A DNA stretch of 64,000 nucleotides from an uncultured Eubacteriales bacterium (GTDB lineage Bacteria; Bacillota; Clostridia; Oscillospirales; Acutalibacteraceae), in the NCBI GenBank assembly GCA_934486615.1, contig CAKSQO010000002.1, positions 124,001-188,000 on the forward strand. Direction: 5' to 3'. The notes beneath the pieces were generated by a model. That model ran no database searches and was not told the origin of the DNA. It worked only from the letters and a program-made list of their open reading frames with translations. The position numbers and the translations under genes were made by a program. Below are positions 17,740-25,977 of the stretch, one piece after another. Every line of letters starts with the position of its first letter. The first letter of the stretch is position 1.

Positions 17740-18489
17740 ATGAAACTCGACAACATCATCGCAAAAAGATCCGACAAGACCGTATACCGCGACGGCGAGT
17801 ATTGCCTGAAGGTATTCGACTCCGATTTTTCAAAGGCCGACGTGCTCAACGAGGCGCTCAATCAGGCCCGCGTTGAGGAGACCGGCCTGAATATTCCGAA
17901 AATTCACGCTGTTACCATGGTCGACGGCAAGTGGACCATTGTCTACGGTTTCATCGAGGGCACGACCCTTGCAAAGCTGATGGAGAAAAATCCCGACAAG
18001 CGCGACGAGTACCTCGATATGTTCGTTTCGCTCCAGATCGAAGTGCAGTCGCACACCTGCCGGCTGCTTAACAAGCTCAAGGACAAGATGAACCTCAAAA
18101 TCAGCGCGACCGGGCTGTCGGCTACGACCCGCTACGACCTGCTGACCCGTCTTGAGGGTATGCCCAAGCACAACAAGCTCTGCCACGGCGACTTCAACCC
18201 CTCGAACGTCATCGTTACCGCCGACGGCACTCCGTTCATCATCGACTGGTCGCACGCAACCCAGGGCAACGCGTCCGCCGACGCGGCGCTGACCTACCTG
18301 CAGTTCAGCCTCAGCGGCGACCGCGAGACAGCCGACAGGTACCTTGAGCTGTTCTGCTCCAAGAGCGCTACCGCCAAGAAGTACGTCCAGTCGTGGCTGC
18401 CGATCGTCGCCGCTTCGCAGCTTGCAAAAAGCAGCGAAAAGGACGCGCAGTTCCTCGAAAGCTGGATCGACGTCGTCGATTACGAATGA
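17740..18489 (+). CDS. Aminoglycoside phosphotransferase-like small-molecule kinase
   Basis: The 249-residue protein has the APH/choline-kinase fold. The catalytic loop is LCHGDFNPSNVIV (Asp acceptor, Asn metal ligand) and the metal-binding loop is FIIDWSHA. The N-terminal lobe has the Lys in YCLKVFDSDFSK and IVYGFIEGTTLAKLM. Such enzymes phosphorylate small metabolites such as sugars, thiamine or choline, and sometimes antibiotics. The substrate here is unknown; nothing indicates drug resistance. It lies 85 bases after rex and 25 bases before the 2Fe-2S gene, in the same direction, which suggests co-transcription with the hydrogenase genes. Confidence 0.75.
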   Translation: MKLDNIIAKRSDKTVYRDGEYCLKVFDSDFSKADVLNEALNQARVEETGLNIPKIHAVTMVDGKWTIVYGFIEGTTLAKLMEKNPDKRDEYLDMFVSLQIEVQSHTCRLLNKLKDKMNLKISATGLSATTRYDLLTRLEGMPKHNKLCHGDFNPSNVIVTADGTPFIIDWSHATQGNASADAALTYLQFSLSGDRETADRYLELFCSKSATAKKYVQSWLPIVAASQLAKSSEKDAQFLESWIDVVDYE

Positions 18490-18514
18490 GCTTTTTCAGG
18501 AGAAGTGCCGCATT

Positions 18515-18763
18515 ATGACGATTGAGATTTGCGTAGGCTCGGCCTGCCGCGTCAAGGGCTCTGAGAAGATAGTCTCCTTGTTCCGTCAGGCGCTCGGCAA
18601 GGCGGGCGGCGGCGCGCAGGTCGCCCTCTCGGGCAGCCTGTGCGCAGGCAAATGCAGCCGCGACGGCGTTACTGTGACCGTCGACGGTGAGGCCTACTCG
18701 GGCATTACGCCGATGAACTTCAAGACTTTTTTCAACGACAAAGTACTGCCGCGCTTAGGCTGA
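18515..18763 (+). CDS. 2Fe-2S thioredoxin-like ferredoxin domain protein
   Basis: The 82-residue protein has the four-Cys pattern of thioredoxin-like [2Fe-2S] ferredoxins (NuoE/HydC type): C6-x4-C11 and C43-x3-C47 (ICVGSACR, LCAGKC). It starts at ATG 18515 with AGGAGA upstream. It lacks the helical N-terminal domain of full-length NuoE. It lies 48 bases before the [FeFe] hydrogenase and probably passes electrons to or from it, or forms a small complex with it. The same small protein is often found next to hydrogenases in Clostridia. It could act with an NADH-oxidising flavoprotein encoded elsewhere. Confidence 0.85.
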   Translation: MTIEICVGSACRVKGSEKIVSLFRQALGKAGGGAQVALSGSLCAGKCSRDGVTVTVDGEAYSGITPMNFKTFFNDKVLPRLG

Positions 18764-18811
18764 GTTCTTTTCACCCGCATTGGGCAGGCAAACCACAGGA
18801 GGATCAGAAAA

Positions 18812-20242
18812 ATGAGAAAATTCGATACAAAGGTGCAGCACCTTAAATACAAGGTGCTGCGCGAGGTCGCGCGTCTGGCATGGAACGATTCGCTGCTTGA
18901 CAACCTGCTCGACATACCCAAGACGATAGTACCAGACAAGACCCCGACCATGCGCTGCTGCGTATACAAAGAGCGCGCGATACTTGCCGAGCGCGTCAAG
19001 CTCGCGATGGGCGGAAATCCGCTCAATCCGAATGTCATCGAGGTCATCAGCATCGCCTGCGACGAGTGCCCGATGGGCGGCTACGAGGTCACAAACGCAT
19101 GTCGCGGATGTCTTATGCACCGTTGTGAGGACGCATGTCGATTCGGCGCGATCTCGTTCGACCGCAACCACGTCGCGCACATTGACAAGTCCAAATGCAA
19201 GGAGTGCGGCGCGTGCTCGAAGGTATGTCCCTACACCGCCATCATAAGCCGTAAGCGCCCGTGCGAGAACGCCTGCAAGATCAAGGCGATACATATGAAC
19301 GACGACGGCGCAAGCGTCATCGACAACAGCAAGTGCATCTCGTGCGGCGCGTGCGTTTATCAGTGTCCCTTCGGTGCGATAACGGACAAGTCGTACATTC
19401 TCGACGCCATCGACATCATCAAAAAGAGCGAGCACGGCAAGAAGTACAAGGTCTATGCCGTCGTCGCGCCCGCTATCTCGAGCCAGTTCAGGTACGCAAA
19501 GCTCGGGCAGGTCATCGCGGGGCTTAAAGAGCTGGGCTTCGACATGGTGGTTGAAGCGGCGCTCGGAGCGGACATGGTCGCCTACGCCGAGTCGCAGGAG
19601 CTGGCTGAAAAGGGATTTTTGACAAGCTCATGCTGTCCTGCGTTCGTGACGTATATCGAGAAGGCGTTCCCCGCCCTCGTGCCGAACATATCGCACAATC
19701 TGTCACCCATGGCGACCGTCGCCAAGTTCATAAAGGAGAACGACGAGCCGTGCAAGGTCGTGTTCATCGGGCCGTGCACCGCCAAAAAGGCCGAGGTGCA
19801 CAAGGACTCCGTCAAGCCCTACGTTGACGTTGCTCTGACGTTTGAGGAGCTGCAGGCGCTGTTTGACAGCCGCGACATCGAGATTACCGACCTCGGCGAG
19901 GAGGAGCTGGACAACGCGTCCTACTTCGGCCGCATATTCGCCCGCTGCGGCGGACTTTCCTCGGCGGTTGAGGAGGCGCTTAAGGAGCAGGGACAGACCG
20001 ACTTCGAGCTGAAGCCGTTCTCCTGCGACGGAATCGAGGCGTGCCGCCTTGCGCTGCTGAAGAAAAACAAGGGGCTGCTCGACGCGAACTTCATCGAGGG
20101 TATGGCCTGCGTGGGCGGCTGTATCGGCGGCGCAGGCTGCCTGACCCACGGCGAGCGAAACCGCGCCGACGTCGACAAGTACGGCCAACTTGCAGGCGAC
20201 AGGACAATAGTCAAAGCAATCGAGGACGCAAATCAGCTGTAA
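18812..20242 (+). CDS. [FeFe] hydrogenase, monomeric (group B-like)
   Basis: The 476-residue protein has several N-terminal 4Fe-4S motifs (CRGCLMHRCEDAC, CKECGACSKVCPY, CISCGACVYQCPF). An H-cluster domain follows, with L1 TSSCCPAF (C274, C275), L2 GPCTAKKAE (C322) and L3 EGMACVGGCIGGAGC (C433, C437). These supply the four Cys ligands of the H-cluster. The L1 ending in Phe rather than Trp suggests a group B-like enzyme, which is less well characterised than group A. It probably evolves H2 from reduced ferredoxin. An AGGAGG ribosome site lies about 7 bases upstream, and a strong terminator follows. Rex upstream suggests NADH-linked control. Confidence 0.9.
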   Translation: MRKFDTKVQHLKYKVLREVARLAWNDSLLDNLLDIPKTIVPDKTPTMRCCVYKERAILAERVKLAMGGNPLNPNVIEVISIACDECPMGGYEVTNACRGCLMHRCEDACRFGAISFDRNHVAHIDKSKCKECGACSKVCPYTAIISRKRPCENACKIKAIHMNDDGASVIDNSKCISCGACVYQCPFGAITDKSYILDAIDIIKKSEHGKKYKVYAVVAPAISSQFRYAKLGQVIAGLKELGFDMVVEAALGADMVAYAESQELAEKGFLTSSCCPAFVTYIEKAFPALVPNISHNLSPMATVAKFIKENDEPCKVVFIGPCTAKKAEVHKDSVKPYVDVALTFEELQALFDSRDIEITDLGEEELDNASYFGRIFARCGGLSSAVEEALKEQGQTDFELKPFSCDGIEACRLALLKKNKGLLDANFIEGMACVGGCIGGAGCLTHGERNRADVDKYGQLAGDRTIVKAIEDANQL

Positions 20243-20254
20243 AAAAGATATAGC

Positions 20255-20301
20255 AATCACCCGCTGCGGTATAAAAAACCGGCCGCAGCGGGTGATTTTT
20301 T
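20255..20301 (+). terminator. Terminator of the rex-hydrogenase operon
   Basis: A perfect 15-bp stem (AATCACCCGCTGCGG and its complement) has a 13-base loop and ends in a run of T residues. It is a textbook intrinsic terminator right after the hydrogenase stop. Confidence 0.93.
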
Positions 20302-20349
20302 GCATTTTAAGTTGCAGACGCTTTGTGTAAAAAACAGCTTAACAGCATA

Positions 20350-20389
20350 AAAACCGACCCGCGCGGGAAATATCGCACGGGGCGGTTTT
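20350..20389 (-). terminator. Probable terminator of the liv operon
   Basis: A 16-bp imperfect stem (AAAACCGCCCCGTGCG against CGCGCGGGTCGGTTTT in minus-strand order) runs into TTTTTAT. It sits about 125 bases past the livF stop. Nothing else was found between 20302 and 20514. Confidence 0.65.
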
Positions 20390-20514
20390 GAATTATATTT
20401 GATTCGTCGGGCAAAGTCATTATCCGACTTGCGGCGGAAATTCGTCTGACGTCGATCAGTGAAAAATCATCTGCCGTCGGTCGGCTGAAATTCGATTGCA
20501 GAGCCTCCTCTGCC

Positions 20515-21225
20515 TTAGCCGCCGAGGTAGGCCTTTTTAACTTCCTCGCTCTGCATAAGCTCTTTGCCTGTGCCCGAGAGGACGATTCGGCCGTTCTCGA
20601 GGACGTAGGCGCGGTCGGAAATCGCAAGCGACTTTCCCGCGTTCTGCTCAACAAGCAGGACGGTCGTGCCGCCCTTATGAAAGTCCTTGATTATATCAAA
20701 GACCTCGTCGACGAGCAAGGGAGAAAGTCCCATCGACGGCTCATCAAGCATAAGCAGGTCGGGGTGGCTCATCATAGCGCGGCCCATTGCGAGCATCTGC
20801 TGCTCGCCGCCCGAAAGAGTGCCCGCGATCTGGTCGCGGCGCTCACCGAGGCGCGGGAAGCGCTCGTATATGCCCTCGATGTCCTTTTTGACAACGCTCT
20901 TGTCCTTCTGCGAAAATGCACCCATAAGCAGGTTGTCGTAGACGCTCAGCTCCTGAAACACGCGTCGACCCTCGGGCACCTGTGCGATGCCGAGGTGGAC
21001 AATCTTATGGCACGGCATATGCGTGATCTCTCTGCCGTCGTAGGTGACGGAGCCGGCGCGAATCGGGATAAGACCGTTTATGCTCTGCATAGTGGTGGTC
21101 TTGCCCGCGCCGTTTGCGCCGATGAGCGTGACGATCTCGCCGCGCTCGACCTTAAAGCTGATGCCCTTGAGCGCCTGAATGACGCCGTAGTACACCTCGA
21201 GGTTATTTACTTCAAGCAAAGCCAT
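20515..21225 (-). CDS. livF: Branched-chain amino acid ABC transporter ATPase LivF
   Basis: The 236-residue ABC ATPase begins MALLEVNNLEVYYGVIQALK. It has Walker A GANGAGKTT, signature LSGGEQQML, Walker B LLMLDEPSMGLSP and the switch His. The short length and the GxGxxxVPEGRRVFQELSV-type region (IAQVPEGRRVFQELSVYDNL) are characteristic of LivF. It is the second ATPase of the high-affinity leucine/isoleucine/valine importer. I chose ATG at 21225 because GGAGG lies 8 bases upstream and the next frame is 4 bases from the livG stop. It is the last gene of the operon. Confidence 0.94.
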   Translation of the reverse strand: MALLEVNNLEVYYGVIQALKGISFKVERGEIVTLIGANGAGKTTTMQSINGLIPIRAGSVTYDGREITHMPCHKIVHLGIAQVPEGRRVFQELSVYDNLLMGAFSQKDKSVVKKDIEGIYERFPRLGERRDQIAGTLSGGEQQMLAMGRAMMSHPDLLMLDEPSMGLSPLLVDEVFDIIKDFHKGGTTVLLVEQNAGKSLAISDRAYVLENGRIVLSGTGKELMQSEEVKKAYLGG

Positions 21226-21229
21226 ATCA

Positions 21230-22000
21230 TTAACCTCCGATGTACGCCTTGATGACCTCGGGGTCACTCAGCGCGGTCTGCGGGTCGCCCTGCGCGAGCA
21301 CCGTACCGAAGTTGAGGACGGTCAGCTCGTCGCAAAGACCGGAAACGAACTTCATATCGTGCTCGATAAGCAGGATTGTCATATCGAATTTGTCGCGGAT
21401 AAAGCGGATTATATCCATAAGCTCGGCAGTCTCGTTCGGGTTCATACCCGCGGCCGGCTCGTCGAGCAGCAGCAACTTGGGATCGGTCGCGATGGCGCGC
21501 GCGATCTCGAGCTTGCGCTGCTTGCCGTAAGGAAGGTTGCAGGAGAGGTTGTTGCGTTCCTCTTCAAGGTCGAAGATGCGCAGGATCTCCTTTGCGCGCT
21601 CGCGCATACGCTTTTCGACGTCGAAGTGGCGCGGCAGCCTGAAAATGCTCTCGACAGGGGTGCATTTGAACTCGGGCCGGTCGGTCAGGCCGACAAGGAC
21701 GTTGCGTATGACAGACATATTGTTGAACAGACGGATATTCTGGAATGTTCTTGCTATACCCGCGTGGTTGATTGCCTCCTGCGACTTGCCGTTGAGCTTG
21801 ACTCCGTCGAGAAAGAACTCGCCCTCGGTCGGCTTGTACACGCCCGTGAGCATATTGAACACGGTGGTTTTGCCCGCGCCGTTAGGGCCGACAAGGCCGT
21901 AAAGCTGATTTTTCTTGATTTTCAGGTCAAGCCCCTGAACGGCTTTAAGTCCGCCGAACGAAATGCCGAGGCTTTTGGTTTCAAGCATATATTCAGACAT
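21230..22000 (-). CDS. livG: Branched-chain amino acid ABC transporter ATPase LivG
   Basis: The 256-residue ATPase has Walker A GPNGAGKTT, the LivG-specific HAGIARTFQNIRLFNNMSV stretch, LPYGKQRKLEIARAI (a signature variant typical of LivG), and Walker B LLLLDEPAAGMNP. The C-terminal extension ILLIEHDMKFVSGLCDELTV is also typical. It pairs with LivF to power uptake through LivH/LivM. It begins 1 base after the livM stop and is followed after 4 bases by livF, so translation is tightly coupled. Confidence 0.94.
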   Translation of the reverse strand: MSEYMLETKSLGISFGGLKAVQGLDLKIKKNQLYGLVGPNGAGKTTVFNMLTGVYKPTEGEFFLDGVKLNGKSQEAINHAGIARTFQNIRLFNNMSVIRNVLVGLTDRPEFKCTPVESIFRLPRHFDVEKRMRERAKEILRIFDLEEERNNLSCNLPYGKQRKLEIARAIATDPKLLLLDEPAAGMNPNETAELMDIIRFIRDKFDMTILLIEHDMKFVSGLCDELTVLNFGTVLAQGDPQTALSDPEVIKAYIGG

Positions 22001-22001
22001 A

Positions 22002-23144
22002 TCACTTGTCCCCCTTCTTCGGTTCGTCGGGCTTGTACGGGTCGACCTTTGCGGGATCGATCGAAAGCAGCTCGTCCATCTTTATCTTGGTCGGGACTTT
22101 ATCCCAGTCGGCGCGGTCGTCGGCAACCTTTGCGGGGTCGTGCTTGCCGCTGCCGAATCTCGCAAACAGCGAGCGGAAGTTGTAGCGCTCCCTGAAGCCC
22201 TTGAGTGCGGGTGCATTGTTGTAGATGACGATGATTATCAGGATAAGCGCGTAGAACAGGTTCTGCAGCACGGCGAGGTCGCCCGTGAGGACGGTCGCGA
22301 GCTTTGCGTTGAGGAAGGTTATCAGCGTTGCGGCGATGATTGAGCCGTTTATGCTGCCCATTCCGCCGAGGACGACCATAACGAGTATCTCGATAGAGTA
22401 GTTATAGCCGAACTTGGCGCTCTCGACGTTGTAGTTGCTGAAGCTGTAGAGCACTCCCGCGATACCGGCGAAGAAAGCCGAGATGGTAAACGCCATCAGC
22501 TTGTACTTGGTGACGTTTATGCCCGTCGCACGGGCGGCGATCTCGTTGTCGCGGATAGCGGTTATGGCGCGTCCGTGCTTGGAGCGCATAAGGTTCTGAA
22601 TCACGGCGAGGGTTGCGAGCACAAGCAGGAACCCGTAGATAAAGAGCGTGTTCTTGTCAAAGCGCGGGGTCGAAAGTCCGATAGCTCCGCCGAAGGACGA
22701 GGAGCTGCTGTTCTGGAACAGCGACTTGACGATCTCGCCGAACGCGAGCGTGACTATCGCGAGGTAGTCGCCTTTAAGCCGCAGCGCGGGCAGCCCGATG
22801 AGCACGCCGCACGCAGCAGCGGCTATACCGCCGACGACGAGCGAAATGAGCATGGTCGGCAGGCTGTTGCCGAGCGCAGGCGCAATCAGGCTTGCCAGCT
22901 TGCCGCCGAGGTATGCACCGACGCACATAAAGCCGGCGTGGCCGAGCGACAGCTCGCCGAGGAAGCCGACGACGAGGCTGAGCGAGACTGCAAGGATAAT
23001 GCTGATAGAGATTTTTTCAAGCAGGAACTCGGTTGACGAAGAAAGTCCGCTTGTAAACGAAAGAATTGTGAAAACAACAATGATAGCCGCGATGACCGCG
23101 TAGTTTATCAGATGTTTCCATCCGTATGAGCCGGTGCGTTTCAT
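22002..23144 (-). CDS. livM: Branched-chain amino acid ABC transporter permease LivM
   Basis: The 380-residue membrane protein has about 8-10 hydrophobic segments and the LivM landmarks LGELSLGHAGFMCVGAYLGG, GLPALRLKGDYLAIVTLAFG, GRAITAIRDNEIAARATGIN and VLGGMGSINGSIIAATLI. It forms the permease together with LivH. A hydrophilic C-terminal extension of about 40 residues, rich in Lys/Asp/Pro (SIDPAKVDPYKPDEPKKGDK), follows the last membrane part. Such tails vary in the family, and its role is unknown. Its ATG overlaps the livH stop by one base. Confidence 0.93.
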   Translation of the reverse strand: MKRTGSYGWKHLINYAVIAAIIVVFTILSFTSGLSSSTEFLLEKISISIILAVSLSLVVGFLGELSLGHAGFMCVGAYLGGKLASLIAPALGNSLPTMLISLVVGGIAAAACGVLIGLPALRLKGDYLAIVTLAFGEIVKSLFQNSSSSSFGGAIGLSTPRFDKNTLFIYGFLLVLATLAVIQNLMRSKHGRAITAIRDNEIAARATGINVTKYKLMAFTISAFFAGIAGVLYSFSNYNVESAKFGYNYSIEILVMVVLGGMGSINGSIIAATLITFLNAKLATVLTGDLAVLQNLFYALILIIIVIYNNAPALKGFRERYNFRSLFARFGSGKHDPAKVADDRADWDKVPTKIKMDELLSIDPAKVDPYKPDEPKKGDK

Positions 23145-24016
23145 CAGACCTTCTCCCTCCTTTTCTTACCGAGGAAGCCCGTCGGACGGACGAGCAGGAT
23201 TATGATAAGGATAGAGAACTCGATGGCGTCGGTATAGGGTGCGAGCGCCTCGACGTTGCCCGCAAAGCTCTCGATAACACCGAGCAGCACGCCGCCGAGC
23301 ATAGCTCCCGGGATAGAGCCGATACCGCCGATAACTGCGGCGGTGAACGCCTTGATACCGGGCATAGAGCCGAACGTCGAGTAGATGTTGGGCGCCTTGA
23401 GCAGGCAGAACAGCCCCGCAAGCGCCGCCAGACCCGAGCCGATGGCAAAGGTTATGGTGATTATGCGGTTGACGTTGATGCCCATAAGCTGAGCCGCACC
23501 GCTGTCCTCAGAGACCGCAATCATCGCGCGGCCGGTCTTCGTGAACTTGATAAAGCACGACAAAGCGGCCATTACAACTATGGTTGCAGCAAGCGTTATG
23601 AGGGTGTAGACCTGAATCTTGAACGATCCGATCTTAATGCTGCCGAATTCGGCGATGTTGACCATTTTCGTAGCAGAGCCGAATATGATCTGAGCCATAC
23701 TCTGCAAAAAGTAGCTGACGCCGATTGCGGTTATCAGCACTGCGAGAGGCGACGCGCCGCGAAGCGGCTTGTATGCGACCTTTTCAATGACGACGCCGAG
23801 CAGAATGCAGACGATCACCGAGGCGAGCACTGCAATCAGCGGGTGGCCGGTCATATTCATAAACACGAGTATCGTGTAGCCGCCGACCATTATAATGTCA
23901 CCGTGAGCGAAGTTCAGCATTTTCGCGATGCCGTAGACCATCGTGTAGCCCAGGGCTATCATCGCGTATATGCCGCCAAGGCTCAGGCCGTTGACGATCG
24001 TAGTCAAAATTTCCAT
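23144..24016 (-). CDS. livH: Branched-chain amino acid ABC transporter permease LivH
   Basis: The 290-residue permease begins MEILTTIVNGLSLGGIYAMI and has the LivH hallmarks ALGYTMVYGIAKMLNFAHGD, GRAMIAVSEDSGAAQLMGIN, KAFTAAVIGGIGSIPGAMLG and a C-terminal ILLVRPTGFLGKKR. I chose ATG 24016 because GAGGAAGG lies upstream; the longer frame from 24055 adds residues not expected for the family. It forms the channel with LivM for branched-chain amino acids. It lies 110 bases after livJ, a gap that may allow different expression levels. Confidence 0.93.
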   Translation of the reverse strand: MEILTTIVNGLSLGGIYAMIALGYTMVYGIAKMLNFAHGDIIMVGGYTILVFMNMTGHPLIAVLASVIVCILLGVVIEKVAYKPLRGASPLAVLITAIGVSYFLQSMAQIIFGSATKMVNIAEFGSIKIGSFKIQVYTLITLAATIVVMAALSCFIKFTKTGRAMIAVSEDSGAAQLMGINVNRIITITFAIGSGLAALAGLFCLLKAPNIYSTFGSMPGIKAFTAAVIGGIGSIPGAMLGGVLLGVIESFAGNVEALAPYTDAIEFSILIIILLVRPTGFLGKKRREKV

Positions 24017-24126
24017 AAATTTACCTTCCTCATAACGAAAGCCCGCTTGTACCACAACTTGCCGGGGCGCATTTTCAGCGCACCGGCAAGCCGAATTAAA
24101 CTGTTTAAGCTAATTCAAGGAATGAA

Positions 24127-25305
24127 TTACTTATTAGCGTCAGCTTCCTTGATGATGTACTTGATGGCGCTCTTGTTGACATAGCCGTTCTTGTCCCAGG
24201 CGATCTTTGCGCCGGTTACGCCCGACATGGTGAAGCCGCCCTGGAACTGCTCTTTAAGGATGTCGCACAGGTCGGAAGCGCTGATGGTTACGGGAATCTC
24301 CTTACCGGAGTCGATAGCCTGCTTCATGGCGCCGTAGATAGCGTATACGCAGTCATAAGCAGAAGCGCCGAACTGGTTAAGAGTCTCTTTTCCGTACTTG
24401 GCAACATACTTGTCGATGAACTCTTTGGCAGCACCGTCGGTCGCCTTGGAGTTGAACTGCGACAGCATGGAAACTTCCTGCGGAATGGAGTTGATGTCGA
24501 AGCCATCGATGGAGTCGACGCCGTCAAGTCCGTCGCAGCCGTAGTAAACAGCGTCGTCGGCGATGATGCCCTTGGCCTGTGTCATAAAGATGGAGGCAGG
24601 TGTGAAGTAGATGGGCATAAAGATGAAGCTGTACTCTTTAAGGCTGTTGATCTGCGAGCTGAAATCGGTGGTGTTCGCGTCGGTGAAGGCAGCCTCTTTA
24701 ATGGTAACGGAGCTGTCGAGCTTCTCCTTAAACTGGTCGTAGACGCCCTTGGAGTAAGCGTCGTCGGACTTGTAGAACACGCCGATGGTCTTACCCTTGA
24801 ACTGGCTGTTTACATAGTCGGCCGCAACGCCGCCCTGGTTGCCGTCTGCGAAGCACATCTGATAGCCGTTGTCGTTAGCGGGAACGGCGTCGGCGGAAGC
24901 GGACGGGGTGATGAAGAAGACGTTGTCGTCAGCCGAGAGGTTCTTCCACTCAAGCGCGGGCTTGGTGGTAACGGTGCCCAGAGACACCTGCATGCCGCCC
25001 TCGAAAAGCGAAGAATAGTTGGTGGAGATCTTGGCAGGGTCGTTCATATCGTCGGTAGTGACGAGCTTGAACTTGACGCCGCCCAGGCCGCCCTTTTCGT
25101 TGATCTCGTCAACAGCCATCTGAGCCGCATTCTTAACGCCCATACCGTAAAGCGAAGCGTTGCCGGTAAGCGGGCCGCTCAGGCCGATGACATACTCGGT
25201 GTTGTCTGCGGTGTAGCCGCTGTCGGAACCGCCGCAGCCCGCAAAGCAGGCGGCGATCATTGCCGCGCCGGTAACGGCGGCGGCGAACTTTTTGAAGAGT
25301 TTCAT
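24127..25305 (-). CDS. livJ: Branched-chain amino acid-binding lipoprotein LivJ
   Basis: The 392-residue solute-binding protein starts MKLFKKFAAAVTGAAMIAAC and has a lipobox-like ACFAGC, so Cys is probably lipidated at the outer face. It has the periplasmic-binding type 1 fold typical of Leu/Ile/Val receptors: YVIGLSGPLTGNASLYGMGV, LVTTDDMNDPAKI and FITPSASADAVPANDNGYQM. It captures branched-chain amino acids for LivHMGF. I chose ATG 25305, preceded by AGGGAG. A canonical promoter at 25333-25362 lies immediately upstream, so livJ is the first gene of the operon. Confidence 0.93.
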   Translation of the reverse strand: MKLFKKFAAAVTGAAMIAACFAGCGGSDSGYTADNTEYVIGLSGPLTGNASLYGMGVKNAAQMAVDEINEKGGLGGVKFKLVTTDDMNDPAKISTNYSSLFEGGMQVSLGTVTTKPALEWKNLSADDNVFFITPSASADAVPANDNGYQMCFADGNQGGVAADYVNSQFKGKTIGVFYKSDDAYSKGVYDQFKEKLDSSVTIKEAAFTDANTTDFSSQINSLKEYSFIFMPIYFTPASIFMTQAKGIIADDAVYYGCDGLDGVDSIDGFDINSIPQEVSMLSQFNSKATDGAAKEFIDKYVAKYGKETLNQFGASAYDCVYAIYGAMKQAIDSGKEIPVTISASDLCDILKEQFQGGFTMSGVTGAKIAWDKNGYVNKSAIKYIIKEADANK

Positions 25306-25332
25306 AATTGTTTCTCCCTTTCTGATTTTTTG

Positions 25333-25362
25333 ATTATACAATAAAAGCGACCCTGCCGTCAA
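25333..25362 (-). promoter_or_regulatory. livJHMGF promoter
   Basis: On the minus strand a TTGACG -35 box (25362-25357) is followed after 18 bases by a perfect TATAAT -10 box (25338-25333), about 30 bases from livJ. An inverted repeat AAGCGAC...GTCGCTT (about 25344-25377) overlaps it and ends in TTTTATT. It may be the terminator of the upstream small gene or an operator. Confidence 0.8.
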
Positions 25363-25420
25363 CAGCAAAGTCGCTTAAATCATCATCGTTTGCGCCCTTT
25401 CGACGCTGTTCGGTAATGCT

Positions 25421-25684
25421 TTATGCAGCTTTGCCTTTCGGCTCGGTAATAATTCGTATCTGCACCGCTGCGGCAAGAAGAATGGTAGCCGCGATGCTTA
25501 CGCGAACTGCCGCGGAGCTGATAATTATCGCAGCAAAGGCCGCAATAATAACAGAAAGCAGCCCTGCCGCAAGGACAGCGCTGCTCGCAATTACGGTATT
25601 GTTTGATTTGAAGGCGCAAGAAGCTGAGCTCGGTGCAAAAGCATCGTCTGACGTATCACTGTATCGGTTATTCATACAGAACAT
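25421..25684 (-). CDS. Small two-helix membrane protein of unknown function
   Basis: I do not recognise this gene. The predicted 87-residue product has a hydrophilic N-terminus (NNRYSDTSDDAFAP) and then two adjacent hydrophobic Ala/Ile/Val-rich segments (about 30-55 and 58-75), ending with EPKGKAA. Support for its being real comes from the canonical minus-strand promoter at 25745-25773 and a GAAGGGAAG stretch 9 bases before the ATG at 25684. An ATG at 25675 is an alternative. It lies between livJ and a FakA-like gene, divergent from the latter. The opposite strand also has an open frame, so a non-coding transcript is possible. Confidence 0.45.
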   Translation of the reverse strand: MFCMNNRYSDTSDDAFAPSSASCAFKSNNTVIASSAVLAAGLLSVIIAAFAAIIISSAAVRVSIAATILLAAAVQIRIITEPKGKAA

Positions 25685-25692
25685 CACAAGCC

Positions 25693-25733
25693 GCTTCCCT
25701 TCAAAAACGCTTACAAAAGGCATTACGCTTTTG
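25693..25733 (-). promoter_or_regulatory. Possible leader hairpin/attenuator of the small membrane protein
   Basis: Between the promoter and the start, the minus strand reads AACGCAAAAG, eight bases, CTTTTGTAAGCG and TTTTT. This can fold into a stem ending in a T tract, and could cause premature termination. Evidence is structural only. Confidence 0.35.
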
Positions 25734-25744
25734 CGTTGTAAAGT

Positions 25745-25773
25745 ATTATAAGTTATCATTTTTCATTTGTCAA
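25745..25773 (-). promoter_or_regulatory. Canonical sigma-A promoter, leftward
   Basis: Perfect TTGACA (25773-25768), a 17-base spacer and perfect TATAAT (25750-25745) occur on the minus strand. It faces only the small membrane protein gene, so something is strongly transcribed here. Confidence 0.85.
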
Positions 25774-25919
25774 TACACAGAATAATATTCCCGCATACTG
25801 CACAAAAGGAATTTGAGAGGTGCGGCAAGCTTTATGCAATCCGCTTGACGATTTTGCACTTTTTACAGCACTTTGCACAGCAAAAAGGAAGATTTTTCCG
25901 TTTTCAGGAAAGGCGGCAT

Positions 25920-25948
25920 TTGATTTTTTCATCGGCATATGATATGAT
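25920..25948 (+). promoter_or_regulatory. Promoter of FakA-like domain gene
   Basis: TTGATT (25920-25925) and TATGAT (25943-25948) are spaced by 17 bases, 30 bases before the ATG at 25978. Confidence 0.65.
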
Positions 25949-25977
25949 AAAGCGACAAACCGAAAGGACTGAACAGA

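Noticed and set aside
17740..18489. Aminoglycoside resistance gene
   Set aside because: It has the APH fold, but its place in a redox/hydrogenase operon and the lack of resistance-gene neighbours point to a metabolic kinase.
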